Below are positions 52,439 to 60,741 of a stretch of 64,000 bases of DNA, piece after piece. The notes beneath the pieces are model-generated. The model was not told the DNA's origin. It did not search any database and saw only the letters and a list, made by a program, of their open reading frames with translations. The DNA comes from Fimousia sp036311565 (GTDB lineage: Bacteria; Bacillota; Clostridia; Lachnospirales; Lachnospiraceae): contig JAXJPR010000029.1 of NCBI GenBank assembly GCA_036311565.1, positions 1-64,000 of the forward strand, written 5' to 3'. Each line of letters opens with the position of its first letter. Positions within the stretch are counted from its first letter, which is position 1. The position numbers and the translations under genes were made by a program.

Positions 52439-52469
52439 AAAAAAACTCCCAAGATAAAATCCTGGGAGT
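52439..52469 (-). terminator. Terminator of the first NlpC/P60 gene
   Basis: ACTCCCAAGAT (52445-52455) pairs with ATCCTGGGAGT (52459-52469) with one mismatch. A T7 run follows on the minus strand. Confidence 0.75.
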
Positions 52470-52492
52470 GATAAACTCATCTTAATATGTAA

Positions 52493-53131
52493 TTAATTAA
52501 TAATTCTTCTTACGCATCGAACTTTACGATATCCTGCATTATTTGAAATTTTAATACCTGTTTCCGGATTACTTGCATGAACGATTTTATTATTACCAAT
52601 GTAAATTGCTACATGTCCATAATAGCAAATTAAATCACCAGGTTTTTTATTAGACCAGCTTACTCTTTTTCCCTTGCTTGCCTGAGCAGAAGAAGAATGC
52701 GGAAGGCTGTATCCAAAATGTTTATATACAGACATTGTAAATCCGGAACAATCTGCACCTCTTGTTAAACTGGTTCCTCCATATACATATGGATTTCCAA
52801 CAAAACGTTTTGCATAGTTTACAACATCCTGTCCTGTTACTGGTTTTTTCTTTGATGTATATTTTTTCGCTACATAAGCATATCCACCGTTATATTTAAT
52901 CTTATACCAATAATTATCAACTAATGTATAACATGTAAGTTTTCTTCCTTCTTTAAATTTTGTTAAAGTCTTAGAAGATTTTTTTGCTTCTGCTTTTACT
53001 TTTACAGTTGCGGTTGTATATCTTGCATATGCAGCAGATGCTTCTTTTTCATTAGAAAACATTACTAATCCTGCTGTCATAAAAAAACATAATATTAAAG
53101 ATAAAATTCTTACTGATAATTTACGATCCAT
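52493..53131 (-). CDS. Secreted SH3b - NlpC/P60 peptidoglycan hydrolase (single SH3)
   Basis: A 212-aa protein with a signal peptide (about 1-33, MTAGLVMFSNEKEASA end), one bacterial SH3 domain (about 38-95) and an NlpC/P60 endopeptidase domain (about 100-212). The catalytic Cys is in RGADCSGF, His in YYGHVAIYIG and the third polar residue in VHASNPET. It cleaves stem-peptide bonds in peptidoglycan. It has one SH3 repeat fewer than its two upstream paralogues. GGCAGGAG supports the ATG at 53131. The shared promoter and WalR-like repeat lie at 53192-53253. Confidence 0.92.
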   Translation of the reverse strand: MDRKLSVRILSLILCFFMTAGLVMFSNEKEASAAYARYTTATVKVKAEAKKSSKTLTKFKEGRKLTCYTLVDNYWYKIKYNGGYAYVAKKYTSKKKPVTGQDVVNYAKRFVGNPYVYGGTSLTRGADCSGFTMSVYKHFGYSLPHSSSAQASKGKRVSWSNKKPGDLICYYGHVAIYIGNNKIVHASNPETGIKISNNAGYRKVRCVRRIIN

Positions 53132-53191
53132 TCTTATAACTCCTGCCAATACGATTTTTGTTTCCCTTAGTTCCTTCTTTTTTCTGTAACT

Positions 53192-53253
53192 ATATTATCA
53201 TAGTCTGCAATAAATGTAAATAGTTTTTTCACATTTTGTAACATCTTTGTAAT
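53192..53253 (-). promoter_or_regulatory. Promoter and WalR-like direct repeat of the first NlpC/P60 gene
   Basis: On the minus strand -35 TTTACA (53220-53215), 17 bp and -10 TAATAT (53197-53192). On the plus strand TGTAAC, 5 nt and TGTAAT (53237-53253) fit the WalR (YycF) box TGTWAH-N5-TGTWAH, 16 bp upstream of the -35. Confidence 0.6.
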
Positions 53254-53293
53254 AATTTATTGACAGAAATATCGATTTTTTATGAATAAATTA

Positions 53294-53319
53294 CAAAAAG
53301 GCACGAAAACGTGCCTTTT
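53294..53319 (-). terminator. Terminator of the second NlpC/P60 gene
   Basis: Perfect AAAAGGCACG/CGTGCCTTTT arms (53296-53305 and 53310-53319) with an AAAA loop. Confidence 0.8.
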
Positions 53320-53343
53320 ATCTCGTATTATTTTTGTAACAAT

Positions 53344-54198
53344 TTAATTTACAATTCTTCTTACACATGCTACAGAACGATAATTTGCTGGAGATGTAAT
53401 TTTAATTCCAGTTTTTCTGCTGCTTGCATGGATAACCTTATTATTTCCCATATAGATAGCCACATGACCATAATAACAAATTAAATCTCCTGCTTTTTTG
53501 TTAGACCAGCTGACTTTCTTACCAGCACTTCTTTGGGCTGAAGAAGATCTTGGAATGCTATAACCAAAATGTTTATATATAGATTGGGTAAATCCGGAAC
53601 AATCTGCTCCATTTGTCAGACTTGTACCACCGTATACATATGGATTACCAAGGAACCGTTTTGCATATTCTACGACCTGCTGGCCTTTTGAAACTGTAAT
53701 TTTACTTTTAGATAAATACTTTGTAGATACAAAACGATAGTATCCATTTTTCTTAACAACTGTCCAGTTTCCACTTGTTCCATAGCAAGTAATTTTATCT
53801 CCACGATCATAAGAGCCTACTTTTGTTGAACCAGAAGACGGTGTCTTTCGGATATTAATATGACTCTTTACGTATCTGGTATATGCTGATTTATAAGTTA
53901 CTTTTGGTTTTGTTGCAGAAAGATATTTTGTCTTTACATATCCATTCTTTCCATTATTATAAGAAACTTTTGTCCAGGTACCGTTCTTTCCAATGCAGGT
54001 AACTGCGTCTTTCCAATTATATTTTCCTAAAATTGAAGAGGAAGCAGATGCACTTTTTCTAATATTTAAGAAATCTACGGTTACATATCTTGTATATGCT
54101 GCTGATACTTCTTGTTCTTTTGATGAAAATACCATTCCTACTGCCATCATCATACAGAGCATAAAAGACAGTACTTTCATTACTAATTTTCGGTTCAT
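53344..54198 (-). CDS. Secreted SH3b - SH3b - NlpC/P60 peptidoglycan hydrolase
   Basis: A 284-aa protein with a signal peptide (about 1-33), two SH3 domains (about 35-95 and 100-160, each with an (I/L)NIRK motif) and a C-terminal NlpC/P60 domain with Cys in GADCSGF, His in YYGHVAIYMG and HASSRKTG. It is highly similar to the 54386 gene throughout, so the pair is a recent duplication. It is probably exported and non-covalently wall-bound through SH3. It has its own promoter, WalR-like repeat and terminator, so it is a monocistronic unit. Confidence 0.93.
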   Translation of the reverse strand: MNRKLVMKVLSFMLCMMMAVGMVFSSKEQEVSAAYTRYVTVDFLNIRKSASASSSILGKYNWKDAVTCIGKNGTWTKVSYNNGKNGYVKTKYLSATKPKVTYKSAYTRYVKSHINIRKTPSSGSTKVGSYDRGDKITCYGTSGNWTVVKKNGYYRFVSTKYLSKSKITVSKGQQVVEYAKRFLGNPYVYGGTSLTNGADCSGFTQSIYKHFGYSIPRSSSAQRSAGKKVSWSNKKAGDLICYYGHVAIYMGNNKVIHASSRKTGIKITSPANYRSVACVRRIVN

Positions 54199-54247
54199 AT
54201 CTCTACTCCTATGTTAATTTTTTTCTTCTTTGTTATGTTCTGAGCTC

Positions 54248-54310
54248 ATATTAACACAAGTATAACTATTTGTAAATAGTTTTTTCTTATTTTTGTAACA
54301 TTTTTGTAAT
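54248..54310 (-). promoter_or_regulatory. Promoter and WalR-like direct repeat of the second NlpC/P60 gene
   Basis: -35 TTTACA (54276-54271), 17 bp and -10 TAATAT (54253-54248) on the minus strand. TGTAAC, 5 nt and TGTAAT on the plus strand at 54294-54310. The arrangement is almost the same as at 53192-53253. Confidence 0.6.
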
Positions 54311-54324
54311 ATTTTAATTTTCAT

Positions 54325-54360
54325 AAAAAAAGAAACCATATTTAACATATGATTTCTTTT
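54325..54360 (-). terminator. Terminator of the third NlpC/P60 gene
   Basis: AAAGAAACCATAT (54329-54341) pairs with ATATGATTTCTTT (54347-54359) with one mismatch. A T-run follows on the minus strand. Confidence 0.65.
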
Positions 54361-54385
54361 TACCCCATTTTTGTTTTGAACTATT

Positions 54386-55240
54386 TTATTCATTAACAAT
54401 TCTTCTTACACAAGCTACAGAACGGTAGTTTGCAGGAGATGTTGTCTTAATTCCTGTCTTTCTGTTGCTTGCATGAACAACTGTATTGTTACCAATATAA
54501 ATGGCTACATGGCCATAATAGCAAATCAGATCTCCTGGCTTTTTATTAGACCAGCTGACTTTTTTTCCTGCGCTTCGCTGTGCAGAAGATGTTCTTGGAA
54601 TGCTATATCCAAAATGTTTGTATACAGACATTGTAAATCCTGAACAATCTGCGCCATTTGTTAAACTTGTTCCTCCATATACATATGGATTCCCTACAAA
54701 TCTAAGTGCATATTTTGCTACTTCTTCGCCTTTTGTAACTTTTATTGCTGTTTTTGACAAATATTTTGTTAAGACGAATCCTTCTTCACCATTCTTTTTA
54801 ACAACTGTCCAGTTTCCACTTGTTCCATAACAAGTGATTTTTGTTCTTGCACTATAACTTCCTAAGGAAGCAGAACCAGTAGAAGGTGTTTTTCTGATTT
54901 TAATACTTTCTTTTGCATATCTTTTATAAGCACTTTCATATGTAACAACTGGAAGGGTTTTTGAAAGGTATTTGGTTTTTACATACCCGCTCTTACCATC
55001 AAAAGAAACTTTTGTCCAGGAACTATTGGTTCCAATACATGTTACTTCATCTTTCCAGTAATACTTTCCTAAAACAGATGCAGATGCTGATGCACTTTTT
55101 CTAATATTTAAAAAGTCCACGGTCACATAACGTTTATAAGCAGCACTTACTTCCTGCTGATCTGCTGTAACCAGAACCCCAGCTGATAACATAAAACATA
55201 ATACAATTGATAAAATTCTTGAAAATAGTTTTTTCTTCAT
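54386..55240 (-). CDS. Secreted SH3b - SH3b - NlpC/P60 peptidoglycan hydrolase, paralogue
   Basis: A 284-aa protein with the same layout as the 53344 gene: a signal peptide ending near residue 33, two SH3 domains with LNIRK and IKIRK motifs, and an NlpC/P60 domain (Cys in GADCSGF, His in YYGHVAIYIG). It ends with CVRRIVNE, one residue longer than the CVRRIVN or CVRRIIN ends of the other two. AAAGGAG precedes the ATG. Three such genes in a row suggest gene-dose expansion of a wall-remodelling activity, perhaps for daughter-cell separation. Confidence 0.93.
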   Translation of the reverse strand: MKKKLFSRILSIVLCFMLSAGVLVTADQQEVSAAYKRYVTVDFLNIRKSASASASVLGKYYWKDEVTCIGTNSSWTKVSFDGKSGYVKTKYLSKTLPVVTYESAYKRYAKESIKIRKTPSTGSASLGSYSARTKITCYGTSGNWTVVKKNGEEGFVLTKYLSKTAIKVTKGEEVAKYALRFVGNPYVYGGTSLTNGADCSGFTMSVYKHFGYSIPRTSSAQRSAGKKVSWSNKKPGDLICYYGHVAIYIGNNTVVHASNRKTGIKTTSPANYRSVACVRRIVNE

Positions 55241-55279
55241 AGTAACTCCTTTTTTACTTTCCCTCAGTTCGACTTTTCT

Positions 55280-55365
55280 ATCTTAGCATAAGAAATTACC
55301 ATTGTAAACTAATTTCGTAACAGTTTTTTGTACTTTTTTATATACATTCGTAACAGTTCTGTAAT
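55280..55365 (-). promoter_or_regulatory. Promoter and degenerate WalR-like repeats of the third NlpC/P60 gene
   Basis: -35 TTTACA (55308-55303), 17 bp and -10 TAAGAT (55285-55280) on the minus strand. CGTAAC, 5 nt and TGTAAT at 55349-55365 deviates from the WalR box at one base. A further half-site CGTAAC lies at 55316-55321. Confidence 0.5.
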
Positions 55366-55375
55366 GCTTTTTGTT

Positions 55376-56044
55376 TTACTCCATTTCTTCTCTCATCATA
55401 ATAAGGAAGCCTGCGGTCAGCAAAACTGCACTTACCAAAATTGCTTTTTCCTTCCATAGACAGACTCCAAGATATCCCAGCACGGCTCCTGCCATAAAAG
55501 TCAAAATAACACCATAATATAAGAGACTTCTACATAAGATTTTTACATCTCTTTCATGCAAATATGTACAAAGCAAGTCTGTGCCTGTTCTTAAATTTCC
55601 AATGCACATAGTAGTCGCCAAATTATTGCCCTGAATTTTCCGGAATGCCTGTACTTGTATTCCACAGGCGAAGGAAATCATAGTATTAGCTGCTAAATCC
55701 AGCTGATTTCCCATGAAACTGACCACAACCATAATTAGAATTTCCATCAATACTGCATATTGTCTCCAATGCATTCTTTTAATTTTTTTTGTATGCAGCC
55801 GGATCATTTGTGCTAGAAAAACACCTGCTGCAAACGCTGCAACTGGAACTCCATAACGAAATACCTCTATCCATTCCTGTTTGGATAGATGAATACCGAA
55901 TAAAAGCATATTTCCTGTCTGTGCATTGGCAAAAACTTCTCCCCGAAAAAGATACGTATAAGCATCCATAAATCCTCCGGATAATACCATAGGAATGCCA
56001 ACAATAATTGATTCTGACATTTGTACTTTACTATTGTCTATCAT
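55376..56044 (-). CDS. YoaK family (DUF1275) membrane protein
   Basis: A 222-aa membrane protein with about six helices and the DUF1275 hallmarks: GGFMDAYTYLFRGEVFANAQTGN (in parts) near residues 17-40, and a mid-protein QVQAFRKIQGNNLATTMCIGNLRTG (in parts). Function is unknown; a transporter role has been guessed for the family. The open frame begins at 56149, but GGAAGGAT supports the ATG at 56044, giving a normal family length. It overlaps the upstream nuclease-like gene by 14 nt, so translation is coupled. Confidence 0.88.
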   Translation of the reverse strand: MIDNSKVQMSESIIVGIPMVLSGGFMDAYTYLFRGEVFANAQTGNMLLFGIHLSKQEWIEVFRYGVPVAAFAAGVFLAQMIRLHTKKIKRMHWRQYAVLMEILIMVVVSFMGNQLDLAANTMISFACGIQVQAFRKIQGNNLATTMCIGNLRTGTDLLCTYLHERDVKILCRSLLYYGVILTFMAGAVLGYLGVCLWKEKAILVSAVLLTAGFLIMMREEME

Positions 56045-56495
56045 AATAATCCTTCCCATCACTAGGTTTAAAATAAGTTCGTATATATCCATCCGTGGAA
56101 ACAATGACAAACTCATTTGTTTCTTCCAGATAATATACATCATCTCCATCTTCTTGCTCTAATTTATGTAAAGCACCAGAAGATGCAATAACTCTGTTTG
56201 CACCTGCTACATATTCTTCCACAGAATCATAATCAAATTCATCTCCATGCTTTTCAAAGTGATCCTGAAGATATTGCTCATTTTTAAATTCGTATTTTAT
56301 TTCTATCGAATCTACACTGGAATCAGTAGATCCTTCTATTTTATCACCGCCATTTTCTTCCACTATTATATTCTCTACAATATCCGGGAGAAATGGTATT
56401 TCCACAGAAGCCGATCCTGCAATTGCTAAAAGGAATATCAAGACCAGCGTCGCCAGTCTTTTTTTCATTACTGATGATTTCTTATCTTCATTCAT
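56031..56495 (-). CDS. Putative secreted nuclease with BECR (barnase/EndoU/ColE5-like) toxin-type domain
   Basis: A 154-aa protein with a signal peptide or anchor (about 11-33), an acidic linker (about 40-65) and a C-terminal domain (about 70-154). That domain reads LQDHFEKHGDEF (His79, Lys82, His83), then SVEEYVAGAN, YYLEETNEFVIVSTDG and IRTYFKPSDGKDYY (Thr140, Lys143). This order of HFxKHG, a TNEF strand and an (I/P)RT(F/Y)F(K)P end is what I recall from BECR-fold RNase domains at the C-termini of polymorphic toxins. An RNase role is inferred. No recognised barstar-like immunity gene lies next to it; the overlapping next gene is a DUF1275 protein. GGAGG precedes the ATG. Confidence 0.55.
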   Translation of the reverse strand: MNEDKKSSVMKKRLATLVLIFLLAIAGSASVEIPFLPDIVENIIVEENGGDKIEGSTDSSVDSIEIKYEFKNEQYLQDHFEKHGDEFDYDSVEEYVAGANRVIASSGALHKLEQEDGDDVYYLEETNEFVIVSTDGYIRTYFKPSDGKDYYDRQ

Positions 56496-56550
56496 ATATT
56501 ACCTCCAGAACATTTTTTCCTAATTTTTATACTGTCCAATATTATAACAC

Positions 56551-56586
56551 AAAAATTGCAGCCTTTTTACTAAGACTGCAATTTTT
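56551..56586 (-). terminator. Terminator overlapping the 3-prime end of the DUF255 gene
   Basis: AAAAATTGCAG (56551-56561) pairs with CTGCAATTTTT (56576-56586). The hairpin includes the last codons of the upstream minus-strand gene, whose stop is at 56570-56572. Confidence 0.7.
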
Positions 56587-58561
56587 CCATTTTTTTGCAT
56601 GTATGATTTTCACATAAATAATACATTTTCCCATATTCTGGTATTGGATACTGTTCTATAAACGGTATCACTCGTATCATCCGTTCTTTCCTTGCCGGAC
56701 ATTGGAAGAGAACTGCCACCTCTTTTTGTAATCGATTTCTCATATAATCATACAATTCCTCTGGAACTGCATTATCAGAGGACACACAGATTAATTCCTT
56801 TCCAGGGTGGACAGCCTCTAAAAATAGCGTTAACGAATGACTATGACTTGTTGGATAGCTTGCTGCCCGCTTGGCCAGGAATTCAATCTGTTTATTCAAT
56901 ATTTTCTTCCACGTTTGTTCTCCTGTCAGGCGAAAAAGCATGGAAAACACATGGCCTGCCTCTGCATTTCCTGACGGAACCGCTCCATCGTAAGTTTCTT
57001 TTGGTCGATGGATCAATGCCTCATCATCACATCCTGAAAAATAGAAACCACCATTTTTTTCATCCCAAAACAAACGAATCATTTCATTTGCTTCTTTAAT
57101 CACTTTTTCTAAATATTTAATATCCAGTGTGCATTCATATAATTCCAGCAAACTGCTGCAATAAAAGGCATAGTCATCCAGTTTTCCCAAAATACCGCTT
57201 TCTCCATCACAATATCTTGCCAACAGTCTTCCATTTTTGTCTTTTAAATAGGCTTCTATAAACTTCTGACCATTTATGGCATATTTCAAGTAATCCTTGT
57301 TTTTAAATACCAGACCTGCTCTGGAAAATGCTGTGATCATCATCCCATTCCACGAAGTAAGAATCTTTTCATCCCTGTGGAGCATTGTTCGCTGTTTACG
57401 ATATTGGTATATTCTTTGACAACAGTTCTTTATAAAATCATTTTCTGTTTCATATTGAGAATTTTCCAATAAATGAGGAATTGATTTTCCTTCAAAATTT
57501 CCCGTTTCTTTTATTCCAAACCATTGACAAAATGCTTCACTGTCATTTCCCAGAATCTGCGTAATTTCCCGTTTTGTAAATACATAGAATTTTCCTTCTT
57601 CGCCTTCACTATCGGCATCCTGCCCACAATAAAATCCACCATTTTTGCTGGTCAGTTCTCTTGCCACATACCCTAATATTTTCTCTGCTGTCTGCTGATA
57701 AATCTTCTTCTTCGTAATTCCATAGGCTTCTACATAGACCTGGGCCAGAAGGCCATTATCATAAAGCATTTTTTCAAAATGTGGGACCATCCACTTGTCA
57801 TCTGTGGAATATCTGGAAAAACCACCACCAATTTGATCAAAAATTCCTCCTCTGGCCATGAAGATTAATGTTTTTTCTGCTATTTCCAAAGCTTGCGAAT
57901 CTCCATATTTTTTCCAATAGGAGAAAAGTAATCTAAGGTTATGAGGCATTGGGAATTTCGGTGCTCCACCAAAACCTCCATATTCTATATCAAACGTCTG
58001 TTTCAGCCCTAAAATCCCTTTTTCCACAATTTTCTCGATGGAACTTATTGATTTTAGCGTTTCCTCGCCATTAAGAAAGCGGACTGCACTTTCTCCTGTT
58101 TCTAACAGACCTTCTCTTTCATTTTTCCAAACATGAGTTACTCTGGTCAGTAATTCTATTACTCCGATTCTTCCATATTGGCTGTGAACCGGCAGATACG
58201 TACCTGCATAAAATGGTTTTTGATCTGGTGTCATAATAATCGTAAGCGGCCATCCACCTGACCCAGTCATGGCCAGGCAAACAGACATATACACATGGTC
58301 AATATCTGGTCGTTCCTCTCTGTCTACTTTTATTGATACATAATTCTCATTTAATAGTCTGGCCACTTCCTCGTCTTCAAAAGACTCACAAGCCATCACA
58401 TGACACCAATGGCAAGTGGAATAGCCAATACTTAAAAAAATGGGCTTTTCTTCTCTTTTTGCCTTTTCAAAAGCCTCCTCTGACCATGGATACCAGTCAA
58501 CAGGATTCTTTATATGCTGTAACAAATACGGTGATTTTTCATATTTTAAATGATTGGACAT
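56570..58561 (-). CDS. Thioredoxin domain-containing protein, DUF255/YyaL family
   Basis: A 663-aa protein. The N-terminal thioredoxin-like DUF255 domain (about 1-165) has SPYLLQHIKNPVDWYPW and a redox CHWC motif (Cys50, Cys53). The remainder is an (alpha/alpha)6-barrel like N-acylglucosamine 2-epimerase or glycosidase folds (GGFGGAPKFPMPHNL, FYCGQDADSEGEEGKFY in part, LTSWNGMMI). The family is widespread (B. subtilis YyaL, human SPATA20) with no established biochemical activity. AAAGGAG precedes the ATG. It is monocistronic. Confidence 0.93.
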   Translation of the reverse strand: MSNHLKYEKSPYLLQHIKNPVDWYPWSEEAFEKAKREEKPIFLSIGYSTCHWCHVMACESFEDEEVARLLNENYVSIKVDREERPDIDHVYMSVCLAMTGSGGWPLTIIMTPDQKPFYAGTYLPVHSQYGRIGVIELLTRVTHVWKNEREGLLETGESAVRFLNGEETLKSISSIEKIVEKGILGLKQTFDIEYGGFGGAPKFPMPHNLRLLFSYWKKYGDSQALEIAEKTLIFMARGGIFDQIGGGFSRYSTDDKWMVPHFEKMLYDNGLLAQVYVEAYGITKKKIYQQTAEKILGYVARELTSKNGGFYCGQDADSEGEEGKFYVFTKREITQILGNDSEAFCQWFGIKETGNFEGKSIPHLLENSQYETENDFIKNCCQRIYQYRKQRTMLHRDEKILTSWNGMMITAFSRAGLVFKNKDYLKYAINGQKFIEAYLKDKNGRLLARYCDGESGILGKLDDYAFYCSSLLELYECTLDIKYLEKVIKEANEMIRLFWDEKNGGFYFSGCDDEALIHRPKETYDGAVPSGNAEAGHVFSMLFRLTGEQTWKKILNKQIEFLAKRAASYPTSHSHSLTLFLEAVHPGKELICVSSDNAVPEELYDYMRNRLQKEVAVLFQCPARKERMIRVIPFIEQYPIPEYGKMYYLCENHTCKKMEKLQS

Positions 58562-58615
58562 ACTTGTTTCTCCTTTCCTTTTTTCGTTAGTATGCCCTGC
58601 TGCCCGGTTTTTAAC

Positions 58616-58653
58616 AAAAAAGACGATAGAATATCGAGTACTCTATCGCCTTT
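58616..58653 (-). terminator. Terminator of the sugar ABC operon
   Basis: GACGATAGA (58622-58630) pairs with TCTATCGCC (58642-58650) with G-U/mismatch tolerance. A T6 run follows on the minus strand. Confidence 0.65.
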
Positions 58654-58664
58654 CATATTTGGGT

Positions 58665-59843
58665 TTATGCTTCCAGGTTTACACCTGTTTGTTTGTCAAA
58701 TATATGAGCTACGCTTCCACTAAATGTAAATGCAATCTCTTCTCCCATTGCAATTTCTTTTTCCATATCCATAGTAGGTACAATAATGATAACATCTTTT
58801 CCCTGAACATCTGCATGGAAATGTACGGAACTTCCCATCATTTCACTTACTTCTACCGTTCCTTTAATAGTTGTATCTTTACTATCACCTAATGTGATAT
58901 GTTCTGGACGCACTCCCAAAGTAATTGCCTGTGGTTTTACTTTGTTTGCTTCTAAGCGATCTTGTTTTTCTTTAGAAAGAACAATGGTCACTCCGTCCAA
59001 AGATACTGCATATTTGCCATCTTCTTTCACCAGTTCCGCTTCAAATAAATTCATTCGAGGCATTCCGATAAATCCAGCTACAAATAAATTAGAAGGATGA
59101 TCAAAAACTTCCTGTGGCGTTCCAACCTGCTGAATTACCCCATCTTTCATAATAACAATACGATCACCCAATGTCATTGCTTCTGTCTGATCATGTGTGA
59201 CATAAATGAAAGTAGTATCGATTCTCTGACGAAGTTTGATAATTTCAGCCCTCATCTGATTACGAAGTTTTGCATCCAGGTTAGAAAGTGGTTCATCCAT
59301 AAGGAATACTTTTGGATTACGTACAATCGCACGACCAATTGCTACCCTCTGACGCTGTCCACCAGAAAGTGCTTTTGGTTTTCTGTCCAAATATTGAGTA
59401 ATTCCAAGAATTTCAGCTGCTTCTCGTACTTTTTTATCAATTTCGGCCTTATCCATCTTTTTCAGTTTTAATGAAAATGCCATATTTTCATATACTGTCA
59501 TATGTGGATATAATGCATAGCTCTGGAATACCATAGCGATATCACGATCTTTTGGAGGCACATTATTTACCAATTTTCCATCAATATATAATTCTCCCCC
59601 ACTGATTTCTTCTAATCCTGCAACCATTCGAAGAGTCGTTGACTTTCCACATCCAGAAGGTCCAACCAAAACGATAAATTCTTTATCTTCAATTTCAAGA
59701 TTAAAATCCTGAACAGCCACTACCCCTTCTTCTGTAACCAAAAGATTATTTTTCTTCTTTACTTCTTCTTTTTTTCTTCTCTTTTTTTTCTTTTCTGTAT
59801 TTGGATAAACTTTTTTAATATTATTAAGTACTACGCTTGACAT
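58665..59843 (-). CDS. MsmX/UgpC-type sugar ABC transporter ATPase
   Basis: A 392-aa ATPase. It has Walker A GPSGCGKSTT, Q-loop, signature LSGGQRQRVAIGRAIVR, Walker B VFLMDEPLSNLD, H-loop VTHDQTEAMTLGDR and a C-terminal TOBE/OB regulatory domain (about 250-390). MsmX-type ATPases energise several sugar importers. A Lys/Glu/Arg-rich insertion (about residues 17-36, TEKKKKRRKKEEVKKKNN) interrupts the N-terminal strand, beyond the usual MsmX sequence. It is the last gene of the operon, 37 nt after the MalG-like gene. Confidence 0.95.
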   Translation of the reverse strand: MSSVVLNNIKKVYPNTEKKKKRRKKEEVKKKNNLLVTEEGVVAVQDFNLEIEDKEFIVLVGPSGCGKSTTLRMVAGLEEISGGELYIDGKLVNNVPPKDRDIAMVFQSYALYPHMTVYENMAFSLKLKKMDKAEIDKKVREAAEILGITQYLDRKPKALSGGQRQRVAIGRAIVRNPKVFLMDEPLSNLDAKLRNQMRAEIIKLRQRIDTTFIYVTHDQTEAMTLGDRIVIMKDGVIQQVGTPQEVFDHPSNLFVAGFIGMPRMNLFEAELVKEDGKYAVSLDGVTIVLSKEKQDRLEANKVKPQAITLGVRPEHITLGDSKDTTIKGTVEVSEMMGSSVHFHADVQGKDVIIIVPTMDMEKEIAMGEEIAFTFSGSVAHIFDKQTGVNLEA

Positions 59844-59880
59844 GTCTTTTTACCCCTTCCGTGCATTTTTACTGTAATTT

Positions 59881-60741
59881 TTAACCTTTAACAGCTCCAG
59901 CTAACACACCTTTGATGATGTGTCTCTGTCCAAATAAGTAAATAATGACTACTGGCAATACCGTCATTACAATACAAGCCATCATAGGTCCCATTTCTAC
60001 TCTTCCATAACTTCCACGGAAATACTGAATCAACATTGGAATGGTTCGATATTTTTTAATGTCTAATACCAGTGTTGGAAGCAGGAAGTCATTCCATACC
60101 CACATAGTTTCCAAAATACCTACGGAAATCATCGTTGGACGAAGAATTGGAAATACAACTTTAAAATATGTTTGAAGTGGGGAACAGCCATCAATCATCG
60201 CTGCCTCTTCTACTTCAAGCGGTATAGATTTTACAAATCCAGAGAAAAGGAATACCGCCAGACCAGCTCCAAATCCAAGGTAAATAAAACAAATGGTCCA
60301 TGGTGTATTAAAACGTAAGCCAAAAATGCTTAATTTATCTGCTGTCTGCGATAAGGTAAACATTACCATCTGGAACGGTACTACCATTGAAAATGCGCAT
60401 AATAAATACATCAGTCTTGAAATAATATTATTTACACGATTTATGTACCATGCACACATGGAACAGCAAAGTAAAATTAATGCAACAGAGGATATTGTAA
60501 TAAATAAACTATAGAAGAGACTTTCTAAAAATCCTTGTGAACTAATCGCTTTTACATAATTGGATAGACCTGCAAAAGTTTCTGCTGTTGGAAGTTCAAA
60601 TGCAGATTCTGTTGTAATTGCTCTTTCCATCTTTAAAGAGTTCAATACAATCATAATAATTGGATACATATACAGCGCACTCAGTATGGTAAATAAGACG
60701 GTCCATACAATGCCTGGAACACCTTTTTTTTGTTTATTCAT
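59881..60741 (-). CDS. Sugar ABC transporter permease, MalG-like
   Basis: A 286-aa inner-membrane permease with six helices and the EAA loop near residues 180-210 (EVEEAAMIDGCSPLQTYFKVVFPIL, in parts), which docks to the ATPase. It is the CUT1 class, for oligosaccharides or sugar derivatives. The start overlaps the MalF-like stop by one base (TAATG), and AAGGAGG lies inside the preceding gene, so translation is coupled. Confidence 0.95.
   Translation of the reverse strand: MNKQKKGVPGIVWTVLFTILSALYMYPIIMIVLNSLKMERAITTESAFELPTAETFAGLSNYVKAISSQGFLESLFYSLFITISSVALILLCCSMCAWYINRVNNIISRLMYLLCAFSMVVPFQMVMFTLSQTADKLSIFGLRFNTPWTICFIYLGFGAGLAVFLFSGFVKSIPLEVEEAAMIDGCSPLQTYFKVVFPILRPTMISVGILETMWVWNDFLLPTLVLDIKKYRTIPMLIQYFRGSYGRVEMGPMMACIVMTVLPVVIIYLFGQRHIIKGVLAGAVKG

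Noticed and set aside
52493..55240. CRISPR or other short-repeat array from repeated matches between the three hydrolase genes
   Set aside because: The repeats are paralogous coding sequence, not short regularly spaced units.
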